Below, piece after piece: positions 30,797-39,357 of a stretch of DNA of 64,000 bases. The translations under genes and the position numbers were made by a program. This stretch comes from a virus. The notes below the pieces were generated by a model, which saw only the letters and a program-made list of their open reading frames with translations, was not told where the DNA came from and did no database searches. How positions within the stretch are numbered: position 1 is the first letter of the stretch; every line of letters starts with the position of its first letter. Location: positions 1-64,000 of IMG/VR virus record IMGVR_UViG_3300042549_006197. One strand, given 5' to 3'.

Positions 30797-30825
30797 ATTA
30801 TAGAGTAATTGAGTATAATTGTCAA
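30797..30825 (-). promoter_or_regulatory. Perfect-consensus sigma70 promoter before tRNA-Gly
   Basis: TTGACA (30825-30820), 17 bases, TATAAT (30802-30797): full consensus. The start site falls at the tRNA 5' end. Confidence 0.9.
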
Positions 30826-30899
30826 CAGGTCCAGCAGGACTCGAACCTGCGACACACAGCTTAGAAGGCTGTTGTTCTATCCATCTGAACTATGGACCC
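30826..30899 (-). tRNA. tRNA-Arg (TCT)
   Basis: 74 bases: acceptor GGGTCCA/TGGACCT, anticodon arm ACAGC-CTTCTAA-GCTGT (TCT, reads AGA), T-arm GCAGG-TTCGAGT-CCTGC. Confidence 0.93.
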
Positions 30900-30912
30900 T
30901 AACGACTTTCTT

Positions 30913-30941
30913 ATTATACTAGTCCTTGGGGCAGTCGTCAA
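30913..30941 (-). promoter_or_regulatory. sigma70-type promoter before tRNA-Arg
   Basis: TTGACG (30941-30936), 17 bases, TATAAT (30918-30913). The -10 is next to the stop codon of the 30919-31332 gene. Confidence 0.87.
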
Positions 30942-31332
30942 CCCATATAGAACAGATTCTCATTGGTGGTGCAAGTGCTTTACATTCATCAGTGTAGCAC
31001 ACAGTCTCATCATTTTTTTCTTCCACATATTTTTGTTTATATTTACGAGTATAATCGGAAATAATCCGATCATACTCTGGCGTAACATCACGAATCGCTT
31101 TGTCTACATCTCTTTTGACTCTGCGTTCTACTTTGTCAGGATCTTGAATAAGAATCTCATTAAGAATAGTTTGTGGAAAATACTTTCTTTGAATTTCATC
31201 CAATAAGTCCCAAAGTCCATCTTCTGATGCTCCAGTGCATTGTGAGAGTGTTGCAATTATACTTGATAATACTACACTAAGTATAAGTAATTGTTTTTTA
31301 TCTGGTTTCTTTTTACCAAAATTGAAGTTCAT
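30919..31332 (-). CDS. Membrane-anchored hypothetical protein
   Basis: 137 residues with an N-terminal hydrophobic segment (LLILSVVLSSIIATLSQC) after a basic start (FGKKKPDKKQ) and a charged soluble domain with several Cys near the C-terminus (CYTDECKALAPPMRIC). SQC followed by TGA could be a loose lipobox. Function unknown. Confidence 0.65.
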   Translation of the reverse strand: MNFNFGKKKPDKKQLLILSVVLSSIIATLSQCTGASEDGLWDLLDEIQRKYFPQTILNEILIQDPDKVERRVKRDVDKAIRDVTPEYDRIISDYTRKYKQKYVEEKNDETVCYTDECKALAPPMRICSIWVDDCPKD

Positions 31333-31498
31333 CTTCTAGACCTTCAAGATAAATTTTTAGAGCTTTTTCTAATTCTTCCTCAGTTAAATTTGGCTCATAA
31401 TGTAAGTATGTATCAAGAGTAATTTTACAACGAGTCTTAAGTTGATTATCACTCGACCAACTTAAAAGTTTTGATACAACCTTTGCTGAGATTGACAT
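31313..31498 (-). CDS. Small hypothetical protein
   Basis: 61 residues, helical and acidic (LTEEELEKALKIYLEGLEDE). Overlaps the following membrane protein by 20 bases. No family recognised. Confidence 0.6.
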   Translation of the reverse strand: MSISAKVVSKLLSWSSDNQLKTRCKITLDTYLHYEPNLTEEELEKALKIYLEGLEDELQFW

Positions 31499-31518
31499 AT
31501 AGAAAATTCAATCCAATG

Positions 31519-33228
31519 CTATTTATTTGGAACGTAAACTATCTGATTAATTTCGGGAAGATACAAATATTCCAATTCAGATCTTCTTAGAGTGTTCAAA
31601 GCATCATCAATAGTTTCTACTATTGGATCTCCAGCAAGATTAAAAGATGTATTAAACAAAATTGGAACACTAGTTTTTTTATAAAAGTCTTTAATCAAAT
31701 TATAGTAATGAAAATTTTGTTCTTCAGTTACAGTTTGAATTCTACATGTATTATCAACATGAATCACCGAAGGAATAATGTCTTTTACTCCAGGCAATGC
31801 ATCAAAAGAATACATCATATGTGGAGATTCCTCAATCAAAGACATATCAAACCATTTATGAGATTCTTCTAATAATACTGAACACGCAAAAGGTCTGAAA
31901 GGTTCTCTTCTCTTAACTCGATTCACAATATCTTTTCCATTTTTAATTCTCGGATCAAAAAGAATACTTCTATTACCAAGTGCTCTAGGACCAGCTTCAG
32001 ATTTTCCCTGAAAAATGGATACTATATTTCCACCAATTAACAAATCTGTCACATCAGAATAACTTGCATTTTCAATTAAATTTTCATTAATTTCAATTTT
32101 AAAATTGTAATCGGAGAAATTTCCACACAAATATAAATGATCCGGAACAATTAATTTTTTATGATCATTATGAATGGAATGTAATTGACATACGCCAATA
32201 CTATTTCCCTCATCTCCACACAAAGGATCTACATATAAATTAATTTCTTTTGAAAGATTTTTTTTAATAAAACTATTTGCAACAATATTTAAAGTTACTC
32301 CTCCAGTAAGTATTAAATTTTTGCATGAATGTTTTTTTAGTATTTTTTGAATATAATTGAGTTCTATTTTTTCTAAAGATTTTTGAGTTTCATAAGAAAA
32401 ATCTAACAACATTTCTTCATTTTCTTCAATATTTGTTTCCAAAAAATTAAATTCTTCTACATTTATTTTTTTACCACAAAACAAATCTGGTTTAAATGAA
32501 CCCCCATCACAAATTAAATTTGATAGAAATTTATTTTCTTTTCCGTAAGAATGTAATCCCATTAATTTGCCACAATCTTCCTCATCATATCCAAAATGTT
32601 CAGCAACATGACTATAATAATGCCCAATATCATGGATTGTCCCGTTTATTTCGGGTTTAAAATCCGATTCTATTTTATAAGCTAAAATGGCATTATTTGC
32701 AACGTATTCTGTAAAAAATATTATTTTTAAATTCTTTAAGTCTGATTCAATTTTAGATTGGGGACGATATACTTTTTTATTCAGCAATTTAAAACCTTCT
32801 TCGTAAGATGCATGAAAAACAGATGTTGTTTCATATGCATTTGTCCCATCACTCAAATTATAATTTGATCCTCTTCCATCCCAAACAATAATTAATGCTT
32901 CCTCAAAATTGGAGGAAGAAAATGCTTTAGATGCATGACATAAATGATGTGGTTTATGATATCCGTAATAATCTTTTACATTAAATCCAAGATAACGAGC
33001 GACACTATCTACAGCATAATAGGTGTCATTGTTGTGATTGTAATCAGTTATAAGCAACAAATCTATTTCTGTCGTTATTTTTTTTATTTCTTGCAAACAA
33101 TTTACAGGAATTCCCCCACATTTTTTTCTTTTAGATAATCTTTCTTCTTGATTGAAATATATTAAACTTCCATTATCAAAAAGACACGCAGAACTTAAGT
33201 GACCAATATTAACACCAAGTATTTTCAT
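31519..33228 (-). CDS. NodU/TobZ-type O-carbamoyltransferase
   Basis: Transfers a carbamoyl group from carbamoyl phosphate, through carbamoyl-AMP, to a hydroxyl, usually on a sugar or antibiotic. 569 residues, the normal family length. N-terminal Kae1-like domain: MKILGVNIGHLSSACLF, HHLCHASKAF and VWDGRGSN. C-terminal YrdC-like domain: LTGGVTLNIVANS, DPLCGDEGNSIG, FQGKSEAGPRALGNRSIL and SFNLAGDPIVET. Strongly AT-rich, so probably acquired. A glycan or small-molecule substrate is likely but unknown. Confidence 0.92.
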   Translation of the reverse strand: MKILGVNIGHLSSACLFDNGSLIYFNQEERLSKRKKCGGIPVNCLQEIKKITTEIDLLLITDYNHNNDTYYAVDSVARYLGFNVKDYYGYHKPHHLCHASKAFSSSNFEEALIIVWDGRGSNYNLSDGTNAYETTSVFHASYEEGFKLLNKKVYRPQSKIESDLKNLKIIFFTEYVANNAILAYKIESDFKPEINGTIHDIGHYYSHVAEHFGYDEEDCGKLMGLHSYGKENKFLSNLICDGGSFKPDLFCGKKINVEEFNFLETNIEENEEMLLDFSYETQKSLEKIELNYIQKILKKHSCKNLILTGGVTLNIVANSFIKKNLSKEINLYVDPLCGDEGNSIGVCQLHSIHNDHKKLIVPDHLYLCGNFSDYNFKIEINENLIENASYSDVTDLLIGGNIVSIFQGKSEAGPRALGNRSILFDPRIKNGKDIVNRVKRREPFRPFACSVLLEESHKWFDMSLIEESPHMMYSFDALPGVKDIIPSVIHVDNTCRIQTVTEEQNFHYYNLIKDFYKKTSVPILFNTSFNLAGDPIVETIDDALNTLRRSELEYLYLPEINQIVYVPNK

Positions 33229-33247
33229 AGTAATAACGTATATTCAT

Positions 33248-33265
33248 GGGGAGAATTAATCTCCC
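33248..33265. other. 18-base perfect palindrome in intergenic gap
   Basis: GGGGAGATTAATCTCCCC between the tail lysozyme stop and the carbamoyltransferase start. There is no U-tract on either strand. An AATAAATA late-like motif flanks it on the minus strand. It could be a processing hairpin or operator. Confidence 0.45.
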
Positions 33266-33284
33266 CAATATTTATTCTATTGTA

Positions 33285-34004
33285 TCAAACTTCTACCGTG
33301 ATCAGTCGAGACACATAATCATGTGCATAATCTGTTCGGGCACCATGATGACCCCAACCAATCCAACTATACGCATAGTCCATGTAGCGATGAATTGATT
33401 TCCCAGGAGTTTTCATCTTCTCCTCAATTCTTTGCCACTGAACTTCATTTGTTAGATAACGAAGTTGCGTGTGAAGTGATGATGGAGAACCACCATACTT
33501 CTTAGCAAAATCACCCAATCCATAATATCTGTTGGCAGATGTCCATTGAATCAGTCCGTAACCGCGGCCGCAGTTACTCCAACTGGTTCTGCTACCTCCT
33601 TCACAAATGTTAGGAACAAAAGTTGATTCCTGACGAATATTACCCATGATGGTAGCAAGGGCGTTTCTGTCTTTAATACCACGATCCTGGAAGTATGCCA
33701 GGGTAGCATTTTCATTTTCATTACACGCTTTACAAATTAGCCTTTTTTCTTTTGGTTTTTCAGGCGGAGCAACCTCCTTGGTCGCTGTCAGTGTTTCAAA
33801 CTCCTTAATGATTGAAAATGGCACTGGAGGTGCCGTCAGAGGAGGAAACAGGGGCAGTGTTGCCACATTGGTTGTAACCGTTGCCAGAAGGGGCAGGGCT
33901 ACAGTAAAGAATTGTTGCACTAGGTTAAATTGAACTCTACATCCCAATAGAGAAAGCACACTTCCCCCATCTCTGGGGGCAATCTCCTGGGCTCTAATTG
34001 TCAC
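33285..34004 (-). CDS. Phage tail lysozyme-like protein
   Basis: 239 residues, probably starting at GTG 34004 (no in-frame ATG nearby; start uncertain). Residues from about 95 resemble the tail-lysozyme family: YFQDRGIKDRNALATIMGNI, RQESTFVPNICEGG (likely catalytic Glu), GYGLIQWTSANRY and the C-terminal YSWIGWGHHGARTDYAHDY. The N-terminal part is Pro/Thr-rich. It probably opens peptidoglycan during DNA injection. Confidence 0.82.
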   Translation of the reverse strand: MTIRAQEIAPRDGGSVLSLLGCRVQFNLVQQFFTVALPLLATVTTNVATLPLFPPLTAPPVPFSIIKEFETLTATKEVAPPEKPKEKRLICKACNENENATLAYFQDRGIKDRNALATIMGNIRQESTFVPNICEGGSRTSWSNCGRGYGLIQWTSANRYYGLGDFAKKYGGSPSSLHTQLRYLTNEVQWQRIEEKMKTPGKSIHRYMDYAYSWIGWGHHGARTDYAHDYVSRLITVEV

Positions 34005-34016
34005 ATCAATGACTCA

Positions 34017-34047
34017 TAATAAAAAACCCACTCTTTAGAAGTGGGTT
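34017..34047 (-). terminator. Terminator directly at a promoter start site
   Basis: Arms AACCCACT and AGTGGGTT with a seven-base loop, then TTTTTTATT on the minus strand. It follows the stop at 34072 but also begins exactly where the 34054-34082 promoter would start RNA. Confidence 0.8.
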
Positions 34048-34053
34048 TTGTGC

Positions 34054-34082
34054 ATTATAAGTGATTATTTATTATTTGTCAA
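34054..34082 (-). promoter_or_regulatory. Consensus promoter facing a terminator
   Basis: TTGACA (34082-34077), 17 bases, TATAAT (34059-34054). Its predicted start (about 34047) coincides with the first base of the terminator hairpin, so only a very short RNA would form unless termination is overridden. Confidence 0.7.
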
Positions 34083-34296
34083 GAATGTCAATCTCTTGAT
34101 CTCCAAATCCAGGGGGTCTCTCAAGTACAAGACACTGCAGGTAGTTAGGACCTTCTGGAGGATGAATCCATTCATCAAATTCTTCCGCAATTGCAACCGC
34201 ATCAAACTGACTTTTCAGATCTCCTTCTGCAAGTTCATGGATACGATCAATACTCCATTGGCGAGCATACTTAACTGGTTCAATCGTCTTTTCCAT
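34072..34296 (-). CDS. Hypothetical protein
   Basis: 74 residues from MEKTIEPVKYARQW (ATG 34296, 17-base overlap with the nuclease gene; longer in-frame starts lie deep inside that gene). Acidic, with WIHPPEGPNYLQCLVLERPP. Its stop codon lies over the downstream promoter's -35. No family recognised. Confidence 0.6.
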   Translation of the reverse strand: MEKTIEPVKYARQWSIDRIHELAEGDLKSQFDAVAIAEEFDEWIHPPEGPNYLQCLVLERPPGFGDQEIDILDK

Positions 34297-34723
34297 AGTA
34301 ATCTTTTCGGAAGTACCTGCTGAGGATGTTGCTATTGTACCACGCTGGGCTTCCATCGTCAAACGATTCTGTGAGTACATTGTTTGCAAATAACTGGCGG
34401 GTTTCTTCGAAGTTTGTTTTGCCGCCTGTTTTATGTACTGATAACATAGTTCGACTAAAATTTTCTCTGCCAAACTTGATAACGTCTTCTTTAAGTTCCG
34501 GACAAGACCCATAATACTTTTTCCAATCAGATTCAGATTTTACTTTTCGACTTTTACCCTTTGGTTTTCGAAATGACCAGAAGTATTTTCTTCCAATATA
34601 TTTTCTACCGTTTAATTTGTTTTCAATCAAATAAACGAATCCAAAGTTGTCTCCAATATTGTCGGAAAGAAACACTTGCCCATTATAGTACCATGGGTTC
34701 TCATAGTCAATATCGGTACTCAT
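34280..34723 (-). CDS. GIY-YIG endonuclease (Seg-like)
   Basis: 147 residues from ATG 34723. FGFVYLIENKLNGRKYIGRKYFW is a GIY-YIG core with the expected Arg, and GRENFSRTMLSVHK plus NEETRQLF-like Glu follow. T4 Seg-type homing endonucleases share this fold. It sits upstream of nrdB/nrdA territory, a common homing-endonuclease neighbourhood in T4-like phages. Confidence 0.8.
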   Translation of the reverse strand: MSTDIDYENPWYYNGQVFLSDNIGDNFGFVYLIENKLNGRKYIGRKYFWSFRKPKGKSRKVKSESDWKKYYGSCPELKEDVIKFGRENFSRTMLSVHKTGGKTNFEETRQLFANNVLTESFDDGSPAWYNSNILSRYFRKDYYGKDD

Positions 34724-34868
34724 CAATAAAATTAATGACTTGATTCAGATATTTATGGGCAAGGCCTTTCATATCCATATCATGCCTTACATGTTCATTA
34801 TAAAGATTATCTTTTAATTCCAACACACGAGTTTTGATTTCTTCTTTACTAATTAGATTTCTAGGCAT
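34707..34868 (-). CDS. 53-residue hypothetical protein
   Basis: Frame from MPRNLISKEEIKTRV (ATG 34868) ending FIDEYRY; helical and charged. Its stop overlaps the nuclease start by 17 bases. It starts one base past the nrd terminator, so its promoter is not obvious. Confidence 0.5.
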   Translation of the reverse strand: MPRNLISKEEIKTRVLELKDNLYNEHVRHDMDMKGLAHKYLNQVINFIDEYRY

Positions 34869-34895
34869 AAAAAAAGAGGAGACTATTGCTCCTCT
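34869..34895 (-). terminator. Terminator of the primase-nrdA-nrdB operon
   Basis: AGAGGAG/CTCCTCT stem with a seven-base loop, then a run of T on the minus strand. Confidence 0.88.
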
Positions 34896-34918
34896 ATGTA
34901 TATTGTTTTATTTAAATA

Positions 34919-36064
34919 TTACAATTTAAAACCACTAAATGCATCTTTCTTCATATCTTGTTTGATTCCACCTACCACATACGATTCTACCTCCGTTTCC
35001 TGGGGAGCTACCTGAAGTCCTTTAGAAGAAATCCAGTGCTGAGTCCATGGAAGTGGATTATTGTTTGCAGGAATATCATATTGTGGTTTAAGTCCAATCG
35101 CTTTTAATCGACGATTTGCAACCCATTCTACGTACTGTTGAAGAAGTTTATCGTTAAGTCCGATCATGCTTCCATCTTTGAACAGATAGTCTGCCCAACG
35201 CTTTTCTTCATTTACTGCACGATCAAACATTGCATAAACCCATTCCTCTTCTTCTTTTGCAATTTGCTTCATTTCTGGATCATCACCATCACGCCACTTG
35301 TTTAAAATATTTTGCGTGATTGCTAGGTGTTGGTTTTCGTCTCTTGCGATAAGAGAGATGATCTTAGCGGATCCTTCCATAAGCTTAAGTTCACCAAAGG
35401 CGAAACTACAAGCAAAACTAACGTAGAACCGAATACCTTCAAGAATGTTAACGTTTGCGACTGCTCTGTACAATTTTCGTTTAACATCGTTGAGTGTTTC
35501 CTTAGCGTATGAAACTCCTTCAAGATTATGCATCCAAGCATTAGATGCGCCATAACTCTGAGCGGAGTTTATGAAATCATCATATGATTCCGTGACACTC
35601 GAAGATCTTTCCAAGATACGTTCATCGGTAATAATCGTATCAAATACTTCAGATGGATCAGAATAAACATTCTTGATAATGTATGTGTATGAGCGACTAT
35701 GGATCATCTCCATAAATCCCCACACTTCCATACAAGCTTCCAATTCAGGAAGCGAGCAATAAGGCAAGAATGCCATTCCAGGTCCACGGCCCTGAACACT
35801 GTCAAGCATGATTTGATACTTCAGATTAGAAGTATAGATATGCTTTTGCTCGGGACGGAGCGTTTGATAATCTCCGCGATCTTTTTGAAGAGAAACTTCT
35901 TCTGGTCTCCAGAAGTATCCTAATTGTTGAGTTGTAAGTTTTTCAAAAATTGGATATTTGTATGAATCATATCTTTGGATTCCAAGTGGTTTTCCGAAAA
36001 ACATTGGTTGTTTTTTAGAATCAAAGTGATCAGTATTAAATACTGTCATTCCTTTGACTTGCAT
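34919..36064 (-). CDS. nrdB: Ribonucleotide reductase small subunit
   Basis: Class Ia beta subunit carrying the diiron-tyrosyl cofactor, 381 residues from ATG 36064 (AAGGA upstream; the frame extends further into nrdA). Iron-ligand helices are visible: LPELEACMEVWGFMEMIHSRSYTYIIKN (Glu, His, radical Tyr; split around residue 120), and LISLIARDENQHLAITQN (Glu-x-x-His type). Works with nrdA to make dNTPs for phage DNA. Last gene before the operon terminator. Confidence 0.96.
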   Translation of the reverse strand: MQVKGMTVFNTDHFDSKKQPMFFGKPLGIQRYDSYKYPIFEKLTTQQLGYFWRPEEVSLQKDRGDYQTLRPEQKHIYTSNLKYQIMLDSVQGRGPGMAFLPYCSLPELEACMEVWGFMEMIHSRSYTYIIKNVYSDPSEVFDTIITDERILERSSSVTESYDDFINSAQSYGASNAWMHNLEGVSYAKETLNDVKRKLYRAVANVNILEGIRFYVSFACSFAFGELKLMEGSAKIISLIARDENQHLAITQNILNKWRDGDDPEMKQIAKEEEEWVYAMFDRAVNEEKRWADYLFKDGSMIGLNDKLLQQYVEWVANRRLKAIGLKPQYDIPANNNPLPWTQHWISSKGLQVAPQETEVESYVVGGIKQDMKKDAFSGFKL

Positions 36065-36089
36065 TTGGTTTTCCTTGGTGGATGAAATT

Positions 36090-38390
36090 TTAAACTGCAC
36101 AGGATTCACACTCTCCCTCCTCAACTTTACTTAACTCATTAATTAGATTTTCAAGATTGGGTTTCTTATCTTCAGTTACCTCATCAGTTTTGGCATCATA
36201 TGTGTTTTGGTAATAAGAAGTTTTCCACCCGTATTTGTATGTAGTCAAAAAGTCATTTGCCATGACCGAAACTGGAACTTCATTATCTGGATAATTTTCT
36301 GGATTGTAACTCCAGTTACCAGAAATTGCTTGATCAAAGAACTTTTGCATCATAGCAACAATTTTAATGTATCCCTCATTACTCTTCATATCCCATAACA
36401 ATGTGTAATTGTTTTTCAATGATGTGTATTGTGGAACAACTTGCTTAAGAGGCCCCTTCTTCGATTTCTTAATGGACAAGAATCCACGAGGGGGTTCGAT
36501 TCCATTGGTTGCGTTTGACACAACGGAACTGCTCTCCGATGGCATCTGTGCGGACAGTGTACTGTGTCGGAGACCATGCTCCAGGATAGATAGTCTAAGA
36601 GTTTCCCAATCATGTTGATACTTAGGGGCAACGATTTCGTCTACTTCTTTTTTGTAAGTGTCAATGGGCAGTATGCCATCTGCATACTTGGTACGACCAA
36701 AGTTTTCGCAATAGCCTTTCTCCTTGGCGAGTTGATTTGATGCCTTCAGGAGAAAATACTGGAATGATTCTGAAAGACCATGAACAGCGTTCCATGCTTC
36801 TTGAGAATCATATTTGAATCCAAGTTTTGCCAAATAGTGCGCTAACCCAATAAACCCTATACCGAGCGAACGACGTGCCTTGGTGGCGATTTCTGCTGCC
36901 TTTACGGGATAGTTCTGATAATCAATCAACTCATCCAGAGAACGAACAGAAAGATCACAAAGGTCTTCAAGTTCTTCATCAGATTTTACCTTACCAACGT
37001 TGATGGCTGAAAGAATACACAAAGCAATTTCACCATGCTCTTCATCGATATGCTGAATTGGATAAGTTGGTAGAGTAATTTCTTGACATAGATTGCTCAT
37101 CTCAATCTTATCCTTAAAGGATGAGTGAGAATTGCAATGATCAAGGTTCATGATGTAGATACGACCTGTCTCAGCACGTTCTTTGAGGAGGTCAAGAATG
37201 AGTTCTTGTGCCTTAACAGTTTTTTTCTTAATGGACGGATCTTTTTCATATTGTACATAGAGATCGTCAAAGCGATCTGATCCGAAAGCATCATAAAGTC
37301 CAGGTACATCGTGTGGAGAGAAAAGAGTGATCTCGCCATCTTGAATGAATCTTTCATAGAATAACTTACTAATCTGAATTGAGTAATCGAGTTTACGGAC
37401 ACGATTATCTTCTGTGCCTTTGTTGTTCTTAAGAACAAGAATATCTTCTATTTCTTGGTGCCAGATTGGAAAGTGGACAGTTGCTGATCCACCTCTGATG
37501 CCATTTTGAGTACAGCATCGGACAGTTGCCTCAAACTTTTTGAGGAATGGGATAACACCAGTGTGCTGTACTTCGCCACCTCGGATTTTAGAGTTGATCC
37601 CACGGATTCGGCCTGCGTTGATACCAATTCCCGCTCTTTGAGCAACATACCGACCAATTGCCATATCAGAGCTGAAGATGCTATCAAGGGTGTCATCAAC
37701 ATCAATAAGAACACAACTTGCAAATTGGCGAAGTGGGGTTCTAACACCTGCCATGATTGGCGTAGGAATGTTGATTTTGTGCTTACTGATTGCGTCGTAG
37801 TATCGTTTGACATAAGACAGACGAGTCTCCTTTGGATATTCTGTGAAGATAGTCAATGCAATCATGATATACATGAACTGGGGAGTTTCATAAACTCCAC
37901 CGTTGCTACGATCCTGTACAAGGTACTTATCTACAACTTGACGAAGACCAGCATAAGTGAATAGAAAGTCTCTTTCATGATCGATGAAACTATTTACTTT
38001 ATCGATTTCTTCTTGAGAATACTTTGTGTAAATATCATGATCGTAAACTTCGGCAGAAACACAATCAATAATGTGTTGCTCAAGATGAGGAAGTTCTCTC
38101 ATCTTACCATAAAGATTTTTACGCAAAGCAAACATGAGCAATCTTGCTGCAACATATTGATAGTTTGGATGATCCAAATCAATCAAATCTGAAGCAGAAC
38201 GAATCAAAATTTCTTGAATTTCTCCAGTGGTGATTCCATCGTAAAATTGGATGCCTGATTGCATTTCAACTTGACTCGCAGAGACCCCTTTAAGACCCCT
38301 ACATGCCTCTTCAACCATCAAATGCATCTTATCTAAGTCAAGAGTTTCAATTGAACCATTTCTCTTGACAACCTTTGTTCCGTTACTCAT
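36090..38390 (-). CDS. nrdA: Ribonucleotide reductase large subunit
   Basis: Class Ia alpha subunit, 766 residues from ATG 38390 (GGA-rich leader; overlaps the primase stop as ATGA). The N-terminal region is an ATP-cone (VVKRNGSIETLDLDKMHLMV). Active-site features include FASCVLIDVDDT, NLCQEITLP (Asn-Cys-Glu), MPSESSSVVSNATNGIEPPR and the C-terminal redox pair CESCAV. Supplies dNDPs; the intact thiol tail implies thioredoxin or glutaredoxin as reductant. Confidence 0.97.
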   Translation of the reverse strand: MSNGTKVVKRNGSIETLDLDKMHLMVEEACRGLKGVSASQVEMQSGIQFYDGITTGEIQEILIRSASDLIDLDHPNYQYVAARLLMFALRKNLYGKMRELPHLEQHIIDCVSAEVYDHDIYTKYSQEEIDKVNSFIDHERDFLFTYAGLRQVVDKYLVQDRSNGGVYETPQFMYIMIALTIFTEYPKETRLSYVKRYYDAISKHKINIPTPIMAGVRTPLRQFASCVLIDVDDTLDSIFSSDMAIGRYVAQRAGIGINAGRIRGINSKIRGGEVQHTGVIPFLKKFEATVRCCTQNGIRGGSATVHFPIWHQEIEDILVLKNNKGTEDNRVRKLDYSIQISKLFYERFIQDGEITLFSPHDVPGLYDAFGSDRFDDLYVQYEKDPSIKKKTVKAQELILDLLKERAETGRIYIMNLDHCNSHSSFKDKIEMSNLCQEITLPTYPIQHIDEEHGEIALCILSAINVGKVKSDEELEDLCDLSVRSLDELIDYQNYPVKAAEIATKARRSLGIGFIGLAHYLAKLGFKYDSQEAWNAVHGLSESFQYFLLKASNQLAKEKGYCENFGRTKYADGILPIDTYKKEVDEIVAPKYQHDWETLRLSILEHGLRHSTLSAQMPSESSSVVSNATNGIEPPRGFLSIKKSKKGPLKQVVPQYTSLKNNYTLLWDMKSNEGYIKIVAMMQKFFDQAISGNWSYNPENYPDNEVPVSVMANDFLTTYKYGWKTSYYQNTYDAKTDEVTEDKKPNLENLINELSKVEEGECESCAV

Positions 38391-39355
38391 ATTTTTTTCC
38401 AAGTAGTAAACTTTAACTTTGCTTCTAATCCACTATAAGTATTCGATTCTATCACAGACTGAACATTAAGTCCAGACAAAACCATATCATTAATGTCCTT
38501 TTGGTTTATACTAGATGACCAAATGACGACTCTTTCTCCTCTTGATATAACATTGGAGATGCGGGAGTGTATTTCTGCATTTCGTGGTTCGTTATCATAG
38601 ATCCACACAGGATTGCTAATCCCCCACTTACTAAGATCACCATCAGCTCCACACAGAGCAATCGAATTTGAAATGAATGTTGAGTCAAATGGTCCTTCCG
38701 TAACATAAACTGTTTTCTTCTTGTTAAGGTCATCGAGTCCATAAATCTTTGGTGCATCATCAAAAAGCATGACAGTGATATATTTATTGGGAGATGGACC
38801 CAATGCTCTTCCCTGAAAACCGATTAGATCTTTTTGATAGTACAGAGGAATTATGATGCGAGACTCTTCGTAATCTGTATTTGCAAATGTTGGTTTAAGC
38901 GAGTTAGTGAACTCCTTAAACTTTTCTGCATAATAAAACTTCGTTGGGTCGAGTTTACGTTTCTCAAGATAGGTTCTACCACGCTCCACTTCAGAACATA
39001 GAGGGAGAACAATCTTGGTTTTAAATACAGGTTTTTCAAAAACGAAATCTGGTTCATCAGTAATAAAGTTTCTTCCAGTATGCCCCTCTTTAAACTTTTC
39101 AAACGTATATTGTTTATACGTTGTAGAATCTAACTGCTTCAGAAAATTATTGAAAGAAACATTGACTCCACAGTTGTGACACTTGAAGTTTGTATTATTC
39201 TTGACTTGATACAGATATCCTCTGGATTTACTCTTGTTCTTCTTTGAGTCTCCACAAATCGGACATCTAAAATTATAAAGATTATTTTTTACTCTTTTAA
39301 AATTTAACAGTCTTGCAGAAATCAAATTGATGTATTTAACATCAACATAATCCAT
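38387..39355 (-). CDS. 61: DNA primase (T4 gp61-like)
   Basis: Synthesises RNA primers for lagging-strand synthesis with the gp41 helicase, 322 residues from ATG 39355. N-terminal zinc finger CPICGDS...CHNC (about residues 34-62) is followed by the Toprim region: GFQGRALGPSPNKYI, TVYVTEGPFDS (the Glu) and VWIYDNEPRN (the D-x-x/E). First gene of the nrdA-nrdB unit behind a consensus promoter located within the upstream gene. Confidence 0.92.
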   Translation of the reverse strand: MDYVDVKYINLISARLLNFKRVKNNLYNFRCPICGDSKKNKSKSRGYLYQVKNNTNFKCHNCGVNVSFNNFLKQLDSTTYKQYTFEKFKEGHTGRNFITDEPDFVFEKPVFKTKIVLPLCSEVERGRTYLEKRKLDPTKFYYAEKFKEFTNSLKPTFANTDYEESRIIIPLYYQKDLIGFQGRALGPSPNKYITVMLFDDAPKIYGLDDLNKKKTVYVTEGPFDSTFISNSIALCGADGDLSKWGISNPVWIYDNEPRNAEIHSRISNVISRGERVVIWSSSINQKDINDMVLSGLNVQSVIESNTYSGLEAKLKFTTWKKI

Positions 39356-39357
39356 AA

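Noticed and set aside
33248-33265. A terminator after the tail lysozyme
   Set aside because: The palindrome is perfect but has no T-run on either strand, so it is listed only as a palindrome.
28440-34900. An integrated mobile element or prophage attachment site spanning the accessory genes
   Set aside because: No integrase, transposase or flanking direct repeats were seen, although tRNA genes are abundant.
37448-37964. Long frames on both strands within nrdA
   Set aside because: They are out-of-frame shadows of the well-conserved ribonucleotide reductase coding sequence.
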